NCBI GenBank assembly: GCA_016192145.1
Contig: JACPUT010000002.1
Location: 434,001 to 498,000, forward strand
Direction: 5' to 3'
Source: Acidobacteriota bacterium
GTDB lineage: Bacteria; Acidobacteriota; Holophagae; Holophagales; Holophagaceae
Length of the DNA stretch: 64,000 bases
Under the pieces are notes generated by a model that ran no database searches, was not told where the DNA came from, and worked only from the letters and a program-made list of their open reading frames with translations. Position 1 is the first letter of the stretch, and every line of letters begins with the position of its first letter. Of this stretch, positions 9,126 to 16,866 are shown one piece after another. The position numbers and the translations under genes were made by a program.

Positions 9126-10019
9126 TTAGGCCGCCGAAGAGGCCGCGGCCGCGCCGCCCTCCCAGCCGGGCACCACGAGGATGGGCAGGCCGTGGGCCAG
9201 GGCCGCCTCCCGCTCGCGGCGGATCCCTTCCGTCACGGCCTCCCCGTTCTGCAGGAGCGCGTCGCAGAGGCGCACGAGCTTCTCGCAGCTGGCGAGCACC
9301 TGGCTCCGCACCTGATGGCCGCGGGGCCCGCTCTCATCGACGAAGGCGAAGTTGCCATGGGGCACCACCAGGGTGGCCTTGGGCAGCACCGACTGTACCC
9401 ACCGCGCCCGCACGAGCATGGCGGCCTGGTTGGCGCGGATGGCTTCAGGGCTGCCGTCGCCCCGCAGGGGGCCCGCGAGGTAGAGCACGGGGGCTTGTCC
9501 CTGGAAGCGCGCCTGCAGGGCCTCCCAGGCCCGGAGTGACTCGTCGAGGCGCCGGGTGAGGGCCGCATCGGGACCCGCCCGGTGCAGGGCAGCGGGGGCC
9601 CAGCCCAGAGCTGTCGCCAGTTCGCCCAGGCCATGGCCGATGGGCGCCTCCCCGAGCAGTTGCCGGGCCCGCACGAAGGTGCAGTCCCACTGGATCGGCG
9701 GAAGGGCGAGGCCCTCGCGCTGCGCCCAGGCCTCCAGGAAATCCCGCTCGAACACGGCCTGATGGGCCACGACGCGCACCGGGTCGGAGCCCAGCACGCG
9801 GAGCAACTCCAGGAGCGCCTCCCGCCCCGCCCGGCCCTTCGCCTTGAGCTGCTCCTGGGAAAGCCCGTGCACGCGCTGGGCGGCCGCCTTGGAGGGCGGT
9901 GCGTCGGAGACGAGTGCGTCGAAGGTTCCCTCACCCCGGAGTCCCACCTCCACCACCGCATCCCGGAAGGGATCGAGGCCCGTGGTCTCGAAATCCAAAT
10001 AGAAGGTCGGCAGCGGCAT
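9126..10019 (-). CDS. DnaQ-like 3'-5' exonuclease fused to deoxyribosyltransferase-like domain
   Basis: A 297-residue two-domain protein. Residues 1-165 are a DnaQ/DEDDh exonuclease: DFETTG gives Asp9 and Glu11, and HRAGPDAAL gives His146 and Asp151. The motif II position after HQAVF is Glu91 where Asp is usual, with Asp93 two residues on, so catalysis is not certain. Residues about 176-297 (VLYLAGPLRGD, then PHGNFAFVDESGP, then CDALLQNG) look like the DUF4406/nucleoside 2-deoxyribosyltransferase fold, which binds or cleaves nucleoside glycosidic bonds. ATG at 10019 has GGAGG six bases upstream, favoured over the earlier in-frame ATG at 10067. It is convergent with addA, ending 12 bp away; a role in nucleotide or DNA-end clean-up is inference. 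Confidence 0.7.
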   Translation of the reverse strand: MPLPTFYLDFETTGLDPFRDAVVEVGLRGEGTFDALVSDAPPSKAAAQRVHGLSQEQLKAKGRAGREALLELLRVLGSDPVRVVAHQAVFERDFLEAWAQREGLALPPIQWDCTFVRARQLLGEAPIGHGLGELATALGWAPAALHRAGPDAALTRRLDESLRAWEALQARFQGQAPVLYLAGPLRGDGSPEAIRANQAAMLVRARWVQSVLPKATLVVPHGNFAFVDESGPRGHQVRSQVLASCEKLVRLCDALLQNGEAVTEGIRREREAALAHGLPILVVPGWEGGAAAASSAA

Positions 10020-10099
10020 GGATCCTCCGTGAGGTGGATCCCTACCTTCAGGGATAGGGGTGGACAACGGGTGTCCAATACTTGGGCCGTGGGGCCGAC

Positions 10100-10267
10100 C
10101 TACTTACCCAGCTGCTTCCGCCGGTCCAACTCCAGGGAGATCTCCGTGCGGAGGGCCATGAGCACCTTGGTCGTCAGCCCCTCGATCACCTCCCGGTTGA
10201 CGAGGTGGGGGCGGGGCTCGAGGGGTGTTTCCGCGGGCGTCTTCGGAGCCTTCCGTTCCTTAGGCAT
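10100..10267 (-). CDS. Small hypothetical protein, 55 residues
   Basis: A short basic protein with Lys/Arg/Pro-rich N-terminus (MPKERKAPKTP) and a predicted helical C-terminal half (VIEGLTTKVLMALRTEISLELDRRKQLGK). Codon use is like that of neighbouring genes, which supports real coding, but I recognise no family. It lies on the same strand between the exonuclease fusion and the response regulator, with about 80-95 bp on each side, so it may be a single-gene unit. ATG at 10267 has only a weak GGGG upstream. It could be a small DNA- or RNA-binding protein; this is a guess from charge. Confidence 0.5.
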   Translation of the reverse strand: MPKERKAPKTPAETPLEPRPHLVNREVIEGLTTKVLMALRTEISLELDRRKQLGK

Positions 10268-10363
10268 GCCCCAGGGTAGTCGAGTAGGCCCCACCCGGGA
10301 ATTCCCGGGCGTTCGGGGCCCCCCGTGGGGAATGGAATGGGGTCGGTTGGGGCGGGCCCAGGT

Positions 10364-10978
10364 TCACTCGATGGCGGCCTCCCGTGGCGCCTCGCGGATC
10401 CGGGCGGCGCACTCGGGGCAGATTCCGTGGGTCCAGGTGGCCCCGGAGTGGCGGCTCACATAGGTCTCGAGCTGCTCCCAATAGCCCTGGTCGTTCCGGA
10501 CCTTCTTGCACCACGCGCACAGGGGAAGGAGCCCCTGCAGCTCCTGCACGCGGGCCAGGGCCTCGCGCAGCTCCTCCACGAGGTGCCGTTCCCGGTCGTA
10601 GAGCCTCTTCATGCGGAGGTGGTTCCGCACCCGGGCCTTCACGAGGCTGGGATTCACCGGCTTGGTGAGGTAGTCCACGGCCCCGGCTTCGAAGCCCTTC
10701 GCCGCGTCGTCCTCCTCCCCCTGGGTGGTGAGGAAGAGGATGGGGACTCCCGCGAGCCGCTCCTCCGCCTTCAGGCGGCGGCACACCTCGAAGCCGTCCA
10801 TGCCGGGCATGACCACGTCCAGCAGCACCAGATCCGGGGGGATCCGCCCGGCGATCTCAAGGGCCTCGGCGCCGCTGGTGGCGAAGAGCACCTCGCATTC
10901 CCCGGCGAGCGCCTCCCCCATCACCAGGACGTTGCTGGGAAGGTCATCCACGATGAGCACCACCGGCCTAGGTTCCAT
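10364..10978 (-). CDS. Response regulator with C-terminal zinc-ribbon-like Cys motif
   Basis: A 204-residue protein. Residues 5-125 are a receiver domain with acidic pocket Asp11/Asp12, phospho-acceptor Asp54 ([11 protein letters not shown]) and Lys in YLTKPVN. A coiled-coil helix follows, then a tail with CAWCKK and CPECAARI, a four-cysteine motif that recurs at the ends of PAS/receiver proteins in Geobacter-like and acidobacterial genomes and probably binds zinc; its function is unknown. There is no DNA-binding output domain. The start overlaps the last 11 bases of the upstream hybrid kinase, so the two are translationally coupled; this is probably a cognate partner receiving phosphate from that kinase's HPt domain. 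Confidence 0.85.
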   Translation of the reverse strand: MEPRPVVLIVDDLPSNVLVMGEALAGECEVLFATSGAEALEIAGRIPPDLVLLDVVMPGMDGFEVCRRLKAEERLAGVPILFLTTQGEEDDAAKGFEAGAVDYLTKPVNPSLVKARVRNHLRMKRLYDRERHLVEELREALARVQELQGLLPLCAWCKKVRNDQGYWEQLETYVSRHSGATWTHGICPECAARIREAPREAAIE

Positions 10979-13900
10979 GGGCACCTCCCGCTTCCGCCAC
11001 GGCGGGGGCCGCGAGGGGCTCCAGGGCCGCCAGGAGCCCCCGGGCCCGGGCGAAGTCCAGCTCGTCCAGGGCTTGCCCCAGGTTTTGGGCTTCGGCTCCG
11101 AGGCCTTGGGCCACCAAAGCATTGCGGATGGGGGGGAAGGCGTGCAGGGTTTCCAGGCTGTTGCGCGCCAGCATGGCGCTCAGGTTCCGCAGGCTTTCCG
11201 GAAGGGGAAGGACCCTTCCCTCCATGGGGGCCGCCCCCGGTGGCTCCGGGGCCTCGGGCCCTTGGAGGAACGGGGCGAGGAGGGCCCCCAGGAACTCCAC
11301 CGAGAGGGCGGCTTCCGCGACCTTCCCGGCCTTGGCCGCCCGGTGGATCCGTCCCGCGGCCTCGGCCACCTCCACGGCCCCCACGTTGGCCGCGGCGCCT
11401 TTGAGGGCATGGGCCCACTCCGCCAGCCCCGCACCATCCCCCGTGCGGGCCGTCTGATCGATCCGCTTCAGGATTTCGGCAGACTCTTCGCGGAAGAGGT
11501 GCAGGATGCGGCGGCGGAGGTCCGGATCCGCGAAGAGCTCGGGAACCCGGCCCCCGAGCCGCAGCCCGGGTACCCGTTGCGGCGCGGGTTCGACGGGCCG
11601 GGTAGCAGCCCGGGGCGCCCCCATCGCCACCCGGAGGTGGCGCCCCAGAGTCGTGAAAAGCAGATCCGGATCCATGGGCTTGGTGAGGTAGTCGTCCATG
11701 CCCGCTTCCAGGCACTCGGCCCGCTCGGATTGGAGGGCGTGGGCCGTGAGGGCGAGGATGGGTGGATGGGGCCCGAGGCGCTCCCGGATGCGTCGCGTGG
11801 CCTCGATTCCGTCCATGACCGGCATCTGGAGGTCCATGAGGATCGCGTCGAAGGCCCCGACCGTGGCCGCCTCCACGGCTTGGCGCCCATCCATGGCCAC
11901 CTCCACCTCCAACCCCGCCCGCCTCAGCAGGTCCTCGGCCACCATGCGGTTCACGGCATTATCCTCCACCAGGAGGATGCGCGTCCCGGCTGGGAATGGG
12001 AGGGATTCCCCGGGGATGGGGGTCGCTCCCCCTTTCCCCGCCCGGCCCAACGCGGCCTGGAGGACGTCCAGGAGCGCGGAGGAATGGAGGGGCTTGAGGA
12101 GGAAGTCCACGATTCCGAGCCCGGCGGCCCTCCGGCGGGCCTCGGCGACGTCGTAGGCCGTGACGAGGAAGATCAGGGGCCGCTCCTCCGGCCCGAGAAC
12201 CTCCAAGATGCGCCGCGCGGTATCCAGCCCATCCATGCCGGGCATCTTCCAATCCATGAAGACCAGATCCGGAAGGGGGTTTCCCGCCGCGCGGCGCTCC
12301 GCGAAGTGGGCCAGGGCGGCCTCCCCCGAGGCCACCGTGGAGACGGCGGGGAGGAAGGGCCGGAGGGCCTCGGCGAGCAGTTCCCGGGAGCTGGCGCTGT
12401 CGTCCACGACGAGGGCCTCGAGGGGCCGGAGGGGGGGCAGGACTTCGGATTCGGTGGCCGCTTCGCAGGGGAGGCTCACCGTGAAGGTGCTGCCCCGCCC
12501 GGGCTCGCTCTCCACCGCCAGCTCCCCGCCCATGAGGCCCACGAGCTCGCGGCTGATGGCGAGCCCCAGTCCCGTGCCCCCGTAGCGCCGGGTGACGGAG
12601 GCGTCGGCCTGGGTGAAGGGCTGGAAGAGGCGGGCCCGCTGCACCTCGTCCATGCCGATCCCCGTGTCCCGCACCTGGATTCGAAGGCGCGGGGCCTGGC
12701 CCGGTTCCTGGACCGGCTCGAGGCCGAGGTGCAACACGACTTCACCGACCTCCGTGAATTTGAGCGCATTGCCGACGAGGTTCAGAAGCACCTGCCGGAG
12801 GCGCTGCGGATCTCCCCGGAGGCTCCGGGGCACGCCGGGATCCCAGAACATCCGGAAGGCCAGCCCCTTCGCCTCGGCCTCATGGCGGACCTGGAGGAGG
12901 AGCGCCTCGCACAGGGCGTCCAGGCGGTAGGGCAGGCGCTCCAGGGAGAGCATCCCCGCCTCGATCTTGGACATGTCCAGGACGTCGCTAAGCAGGCTCA
13001 GCAGGGCCTTGGCGGAGACCTGGATCTGGTCCAGGTACTTGCGCTGCTGAGCCGTGAGAGGCGGCGTGGTGGAGACGAGGTGGTTGAGGCCCACGATGGC
13101 GTTGAGGGGGGTGCGGATCTCATGGCTCATGTTCGCCAGGAACTGGCTCTTGCTCCGGTTCGCGGCCTCCGCCGCCTCCCGGGCCCGTCGGGAAGCCGCC
13201 TCCGCCTCCTTCCGCAGGGTCACGTCCCGGGCCACCGCATACACCTTCCCCTCGCTGGGAAAGGCCCGCCACTCCATCCAGCGATAGGAGCCATCCCGGC
13301 ACCGGTAGCGGTTCTCGAAACCGGCCGCCTCCCCCCCCGCCGCCAGCCCGGCCATCACCCCCAGGGTGGCTTCCCGATCCTCGGGGTGCACGAAGCCGAG
13401 GAAGGGCTGCCCTTGAAGCTCCTGAAGCGGATGGCCGAGGGCCCGCTCCCACTCAGGGTTCAGGCGGAGGAAGCGCCCCTCCAGGTCGGCGATGCAGAGG
13501 AGGTCGAGGCTCCGGTTGAAGTAGTGCTCCAGCTCCTCCGTCTTCAGTCGCAGGTCCGTCTCGGAGCCCTGCAATTTCAGGGTGGCCCGCCGCAATCGGC
13601 CGTGGGTGAAGCTGAAGAGGAACCCCATGAAGAGGAACATCAGCAGCGAGGCGAAGGGGAAGGGCTGCTCGGGGTGGAGGAAGTTCTCCGGGCGGAAGAA
13701 ATACCACCAGGCCAGGAACGTGGAGAGGGCCGTCGCCCCCAGCCCCGGCCAGAACCCGGCGATCCAGGAGCTGAAGAAGACGGTCGGGTAGAAGAGGAAC
13801 CAGGCGAAGGGCTTGACTTGGGGCCACAGGACGATCTGGAGGGCGCAGGCGAGGAACGGGGCCGCCAGGGCGGCGGCCACTTTGAGCTTCAGGATCCCGG

Positions 13901-14027
13901 GTGAGACTCCGGGCGACCTGGGTAAGGTGGCGGCAAGCTTTGGCGGCACGATGACCTTCACTGCCGAGGGCTCAGCGGGATCAACTTCCCCTCCAAGGGG
14001 AAACCTGTCAACGCTCCGGGGCCGCAC
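10968..14027 (-). CDS. Hybrid sensor histidine kinase (DUF4118-PAS-HisKA-HATPase-REC-REC-HPt)
   Basis: A 1019-residue membrane phosphorelay kinase. Domains in order: three or four membrane segments of KdpD/DUF4118 type (about 47-145), a PAS domain (165-275), HisKA with H-box NMSHEIRTP (His302), HATPase with NALKFTE, DTGIGM and GGTGLGL (405-520), REC1 with [11 protein letters not shown] (Asp592), REC2 with [11 protein letters not shown] (Asp732), and an HPt domain WAHALKGAA (His873). It can therefore carry a full His-Asp-His relay before passing phosphate to the coupled response regulator. The start is uncertain: GTG at 14027 has no clear ribosome binding site, and GTG at 13961 would remove 22 residues before the membrane part. 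The signal is unknown. Confidence 0.88.
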   Translation of the reverse strand: MRPRSVDRFPLGGEVDPAEPSAVKVIVPPKLAATLPRSPGVSPGILKLKVAAALAAPFLACALQIVLWPQVKPFAWFLFYPTVFFSSWIAGFWPGLGATALSTFLAWWYFFRPENFLHPEQPFPFASLLMFLFMGFLFSFTHGRLRRATLKLQGSETDLRLKTEELEHYFNRSLDLLCIADLEGRFLRLNPEWERALGHPLQELQGQPFLGFVHPEDREATLGVMAGLAAGGEAAGFENRYRCRDGSYRWMEWRAFPSEGKVYAVARDVTLRKEAEAASRRAREAAEAANRSKSQFLANMSHEIRTPLNAIVGLNHLVSTTPPLTAQQRKYLDQIQVSAKALLSLLSDVLDMSKIEAGMLSLERLPYRLDALCEALLLQVRHEAEAKGLAFRMFWDPGVPRSLRGDPQRLRQVLLNLVGNALKFTEVGEVVLHLGLEPVQEPGQAPRLRIQVRDTGIGMDEVQRARLFQPFTQADASVTRRYGGTGLGLAISRELVGLMGGELAVESEPGRGSTFTVSLPCEAATESEVLPPLRPLEALVVDDSASSRELLAEALRPFLPAVSTVASGEAALAHFAERRAAGNPLPDLVFMDWKMPGMDGLDTARRILEVLGPEERPLIFLVTAYDVAEARRRAAGLGIVDFLLKPLHSSALLDVLQAALGRAGKGGATPIPGESLPFPAGTRILLVEDNAVNRMVAEDLLRRAGLEVEVAMDGRQAVEAATVGAFDAILMDLQMPVMDGIEATRRIRERLGPHPPILALTAHALQSERAECLEAGMDDYLTKPMDPDLLFTTLGRHLRVAMGAPRAATRPVEPAPQRVPGLRLGGRVPELFADPDLRRRILHLFREESAEILKRIDQTARTGDGAGLAEWAHALKGAAANVGAVEVAEAAGRIHRAAKAGKVAEAALSVEFLGALLAPFLQGPEAPEPPGAAPMEGRVLPLPESLRNLSAMLARNSLETLHAFPPIRNALVAQGLGAEAQNLGQALDELDFARARGLLAALEPLAAPAVAEAGGAHGT

Positions 14028-14100
14028 CTGTGACGGCCGTTCAAAGCGCTACGTTCGGGATTGGGCTCGCGGGATCAATACCGGTAGATCGCCGAGGAGA

Positions 14101-14499
14101 GTGGCGCCAGCCCACCCCGTGGCCGCCCAGGTCCTCGACTTGGAGCCCGAGGTGGAAGCAGCCGCCGCCCTTGAACCCCGCCCCTGGCCCAAAGATCTCA
14201 AGGATCAGCTCGCCGTCCTTCGGGCCGTGGTCACCGCGGCCCCCACCTTGTGGACCCTGGAACAAATCCCCCAGGCTTTCAAGAGCCGGGGGCGCTTCCG
14301 GGAGAGCCTCGCCAGTCATCTCGATTTACTCACCGACCTCGGCATGATCGCTCGCGTTGACACGACCGACGGCCCACGTTGGCATCGGCCGCAGGCGGTG
14401 GGGGCCTGGCGAGGGCCCATCGCATTCCAGATTTCGGCGTGGCCGCTCTTGGAGAGAGGAACCCCGGTTCAGCGCGATTCGGATTTGGTCCACGGATAA
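14101..14499 (+). pseudogene. Gene remnant, resembles tail of a DNA methyltransferase
   Basis: The reading frame from about 14101 contains a segment (PWPKDLKDQLAVLRAVV, then LEQIPQAFKSRGRFRESLAS, then LDLLTDLGMIARV) that looks like the helical C-terminal tail found in some SAM-dependent DNA methyltransferases of restriction systems. No catalytic part is present upstream; the DNA there belongs to the histidine kinase on the other strand. The last 40 residues look like noise. GTG at 14101 has AGGAG almost adjacent, too close for a good start. I read this as the end of a lost gene, next to the tRNA-derived repeats, and so perhaps the scar of a departed island. The family assignment is from memory and weak. 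Confidence 0.4.
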
Positions 14500-14614
14500 C
14501 GGGGGCCGGGTGGTTCACTCTGCTTCACCGTGGAACGCCTGCGTTCGGGAAAGGGTTTGCCCGATGGTTGCCCGATGAAGGGCCTTCGCCGACGCGCCAT
14601 GCCGAGCAAATACA

Positions 14615-14637
14615 AAAAACCCCTGATTTCTCAGGGG
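14615..14637 (-). terminator. Rho-independent terminator downstream of tRNA/repeat region
   Basis: On the minus strand, CCCCTGA-GAAA-TCAGGGG is followed directly by TTTTTT. It lies after the tRNA-Lys, tRNA-Glu and the two repeat units, so it may end a transcript covering all of them. Confidence 0.8.
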
Positions 14638-14650
14638 GCTTACCTGGTAT

Positions 14651-14826
14651 GGCCAACGGGGTTCCCTCCACGTCACCCGCTGCGGCTGCGCCTTCGCGCT
14701 TGACGTTCCGGCCGCAGGGCGACTAGGCGCGGGGCTGCGCTGCGCGCACCAGTTCGCACGCTCGCGCGTGCTCCACCTTCCCCAAGTCGCTGCCGATTCG
14801 AACCCCGTTGGCTCTGGGGTGGGTAC
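14651..14826. repeat. Structured repeat unit 1 with tRNA-Glu-like ends
   Basis: Unit of about 176 bp, near-copy of the unit at 14869-15055. It begins GGCCAACGGGGTTC and ends with GAACCCCGTTGGC, so its ends are 13-bp inverted repeats identical to the T-arm/acceptor part of the adjacent tRNA-Glu gene. Left of it, ACCTGGTA matches the bases that follow the tRNA-Glu 3' end. The interior is full of small hairpins (for example around 14755-14772). No protein is encoded. Confidence 0.8.
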
Positions 14827-14868
14827 GGAATTTCGCAGGGAAATATTTGGGGTCTCGAATCCGGCCCG

Positions 14869-15055
14869 GGCCAACGGGGTTCCCTCCACGTCACCCGCTG
14901 CGGCTTCGCCTCCGCGCCTGACGTTCCGGCCGCGGGGCGACTAGGCGCGGGGCTGCGCCTTCGGCGCACCGGCTACGCACGCTCTCGCGTGCTCCGCCTG
15001 CCCCTACCCGCCAAGTCGCTGCCGATTCGAACCCCGTTGGCCCTGGGGAGGGTAC
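14869..15055. repeat. Structured repeat unit 2 with tRNA-Glu-like ends
   Basis: Unit of about 187 bp, closely similar to unit 1 including the CGACTAGGCGCGGGGCTGCG core and the terminal GGGTAC. Its ends again copy the tRNA-Glu 3' region as inverted repeats. The interior can fold into hairpins such as GCACGCTCTCGCGTGC near 14978. It sits 39 bp from the tRNA-Glu gene on its 3' side. Confidence 0.8.
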
Positions 15056-15066
15056 ATAAACAACTC

Positions 15067-15086
15067 GGCCACCCTTTCGGGTGGCC
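15067..15086 (-). terminator. Terminator-like hairpin after tRNA-Glu
   Basis: GGCCACCC-TTTC-GGGTGGCC hairpin 7 bp past the tRNA-Glu 3' end; the following minus-strand sequence GAGTTGTTT is only modestly T-rich, so termination may be partial. Confidence 0.6.
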
Positions 15087-15093
15087 TTGAACC

Positions 15094-15168
15094 TGGTAGG
15101 GCCAACGGGGTTCGAACCCGTGCTGCCGCCGTGAAAGGGCGGTGTCCTAACCACTAGACGATGGCCCC
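15094..15168 (-). tRNA. tRNA-Glu (anticodon TTC)
   Basis: 75-nt cloverleaf on the minus strand. Acceptor GGGGCCA pairs with TGGCCCT, the D-arm region is TCGTCTAGTGGTTAGGA, the anticodon arm CCGCC-CTTTCAC-GGCGG gives anticodon TTC, and the T-arm is ACGGG-TTCGAAC-CCCGT. The 3' CCA is encoded. It follows tRNA-Lys by 12 bp and is probably co-transcribed with it. Confidence 0.95.
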
Positions 15169-15180
15169 AGGGTGTTGCGG

Positions 15181-15255
15181 TGGTGGGCCCAGCGGGATTC
15201 GAACCCGCGACCAACGGCTTAAAAGGCCGCTGCTCTACCGCTGAGCTATAGGCCC
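15181..15255 (-). tRNA. tRNA-Lys (anticodon TTT)
   Basis: 75-nt cloverleaf on the minus strand. The 5' end is GGGCCTATAGCTCAGCGGT, the anticodon loop CTTTTAA gives TTT, the T-arm is GCGGG-TTCGAAT-CCCGC and the 3' end is CCACCA with CCA encoded. It is the first gene of a two-tRNA unit. Confidence 0.95.
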
Positions 15256-15279
15256 GTGCCAATAACGCACGGTCCCAGT

Positions 15280-15308
15280 ATTTTGCCATGGATCCGGGGG
15301 CTGGACAA
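15280..15308 (-). promoter_or_regulatory. Probable sigma-70 promoter of the tRNA-Lys/tRNA-Glu unit
   Basis: Minus strand: TTGTCC (15303-15308) and CAAAAT (15280-15285) with a 17-bp spacer, ending 24 bp upstream of the tRNA-Lys 5' end. Confidence 0.5.
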
Positions 15309-15328
15309 GGACGGATCCTTTCCATAGA

Positions 15329-15356
15329 CCCCGGAGCGCGCATGCGCGTTCCGGGG
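15329..15356. terminator. Long GC hairpin after purA
   Basis: CCCCGGAGCGCGCA and its near-perfect complement form a 14-bp stem with one mismatch and almost no loop, 30 bp past the purA stop. There is no T-run, so it may be a terminator without U-tract or an RNA 3' stabiliser. Confidence 0.45.
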
Positions 15357-15385
15357 GGACAGCTGGAGCCGGAACGATCCTGCGG

Positions 15386-16702
15386 CTAATCCAGGATCTC
15401 GGCGAGGAAGGTGCCGGGCCAGGAGAACCCTTCGACGCGATCGGGGCCGGTACTGAGGTAGGCGATGGGCACTTCCACGGCTTCGGTGAGGGCTTCGAGG
15501 TAGACCTTGGCCTCCTCGGGGAGCTGGGCCATGTCGGTGATGCCGCGGGTGGTGGTCCAGCCCTTGAACATCTTCACCTCGGGCTTGAGGCCTTCCCACT
15601 CGGAGATGCAGCCGGGGAGCTTGGTGGTGAGCGTGCCGTTGGCGTCGCGGTAGCCCGTGACGAGGCCCACTTCCGGCAGGCCGTCCAGCACGTCCAGCTT
15701 CATGATGGCGAGGCCATCCACGCCGTTGGTGCGGCAGGCGTGGGCGGTGACGGGGGCGTCGAACCAGCCGCAGCGGCGGGGGCGGCCCGTGGTGGTGCCG
15801 AACTCGCGGCCCACCTGGCGGATCTTCTCGCCGGTCTCATCGAGCAGTTCGCTGGGGAAGGGGCCGGCGCCCACGCGGGTGGTGTAGGCCTTGGCCACGC
15901 CCACCACGTGCTTGAGGGCCTTGGGGGGCAGGCCGGTGCCCGTGAAGAGGCCGCCCAGGCTGCAGTTGGAGCTGGTGACGAAGGGGTAGGTGCCGTGGTC
16001 GATGTCGAGCAGGGTGGCCTGGGCGCCTTCGAAGAGGATGCTCTCGCCCTTCTCCCAGGCGCTCATGAGGTTGCCCTGGGCATCGCCGATGTAGCGGAGG
16101 AGGGGGGCGGCGGTCTGGATGAGGCCTTCCACGATGGCTTCCAGGCTGGGCAGGTCGCCCACTTCGGCGCCCAGGCGCAGGCGGACTTCCTCGTAGCCCT
16201 GGCGGATGCGGTCGGCCAGGAGTTCGGGGTGGCGCAGATCGCCCATGCGCACGCCCATGCGGGCGGCCTTCATCTCGTAGGCGGGGCCGATGCCGCGGCC
16301 CGTGGTGCCGATCTTGATGCTCTTGTTGGTGGCGCCCTCGCGCCACTTATCCAGTGCGATGTGGTGGGGCAGGATCAGGTGGGCCTTCTCGGAGATGAGG
16401 AGGCGGTCGGAGAGGTCGAAGCCGCGATCCTGAAGCCGGGCCAGCTCCTGGTTGAAGACCTCCAGGTTGAGCACCACGCCGCTGCCCACGGTCAGGAAAC
16501 AGCTGGCGTGCAGGGCGCCGCTGGGCACCTGATGCAGGGCGATGCTCTGGCCGTTCACGACGACGGTGTGGCCGGCGTTGTTGCCGCCCTGGAAGCGCAC
16601 GACGTGGCGATAGCGGGCCGCCAGGATATCCACCAGCTTGCCCTTCCCCTCGTCTCCCCACTGAAGACCGAGGATGGCCAGGTTTTCCTTGCGTTGGCTC
16701 AT
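15386..16702 (-). CDS. purA: Adenylosuccinate synthetase
   Basis: Cytosolic enzyme joining IMP and aspartate with GTP hydrolysis to form adenylosuccinate, the first committed step of AMP synthesis. The 438 residues equal the family's usual length. Visible signatures: the phosphate-binding loop QWGDEGKGK near residue 14, the His41-region motif NNAGHTVV, GTTGRGIGPAY, the central FEGAQATLLDIDHGTYP, and RPRRCGWFDA near the C-terminus. ATG at 16702 has GGAG seven bases upstream; an in-frame start at 16753 is less likely. It is divergent from clpC across about 165 bp and stands alone, with a hairpin after its stop. Confidence 0.97.
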   Translation of the reverse strand: MSQRKENLAILGLQWGDEGKGKLVDILAARYRHVVRFQGGNNAGHTVVVNGQSIALHQVPSGALHASCFLTVGSGVVLNLEVFNQELARLQDRGFDLSDRLLISEKAHLILPHHIALDKWREGATNKSIKIGTTGRGIGPAYEMKAARMGVRMGDLRHPELLADRIRQGYEEVRLRLGAEVGDLPSLEAIVEGLIQTAAPLLRYIGDAQGNLMSAWEKGESILFEGAQATLLDIDHGTYPFVTSSNCSLGGLFTGTGLPPKALKHVVGVAKAYTTRVGAGPFPSELLDETGEKIRQVGREFGTTTGRPRRCGWFDAPVTAHACRTNGVDGLAIMKLDVLDGLPEVGLVTGYRDANGTLTTKLPGCISEWEGLKPEVKMFKGWTTTRGITDMAQLPEEAKVYLEALTEAVEVPIAYLSTGPDRVEGFSWPGTFLAEILD

Positions 16703-16866
16703 GGTCCGCTCCGAACCGATCATTCTACCCCGAGGGAAGTTGCTTGAGGTCATGCAAATGCCGATAGTGAAGGCAGGGCATGGGGTTGCCTTCAGCGCTA
16801 ACCTTTAGATGAAGCGACCGGAACCCAACGGGAGCCGATCGCATCCAGCCCCTGAAAGGGTGTCCC

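Noticed and set aside
14028-15100. Integrase or prophage at the tRNA genes
   Set aside because: No integrase, recombinase or phage-like gene is visible; only repeats and a remnant.
14891-15343. Open frame containing a SSAVEQRPFKPLVAGSNPAGPT-like phrase
   Set aside because: This phrase is a translated tRNA-Lys gene, a known false-protein signature; the region holds tRNAs and repeats.
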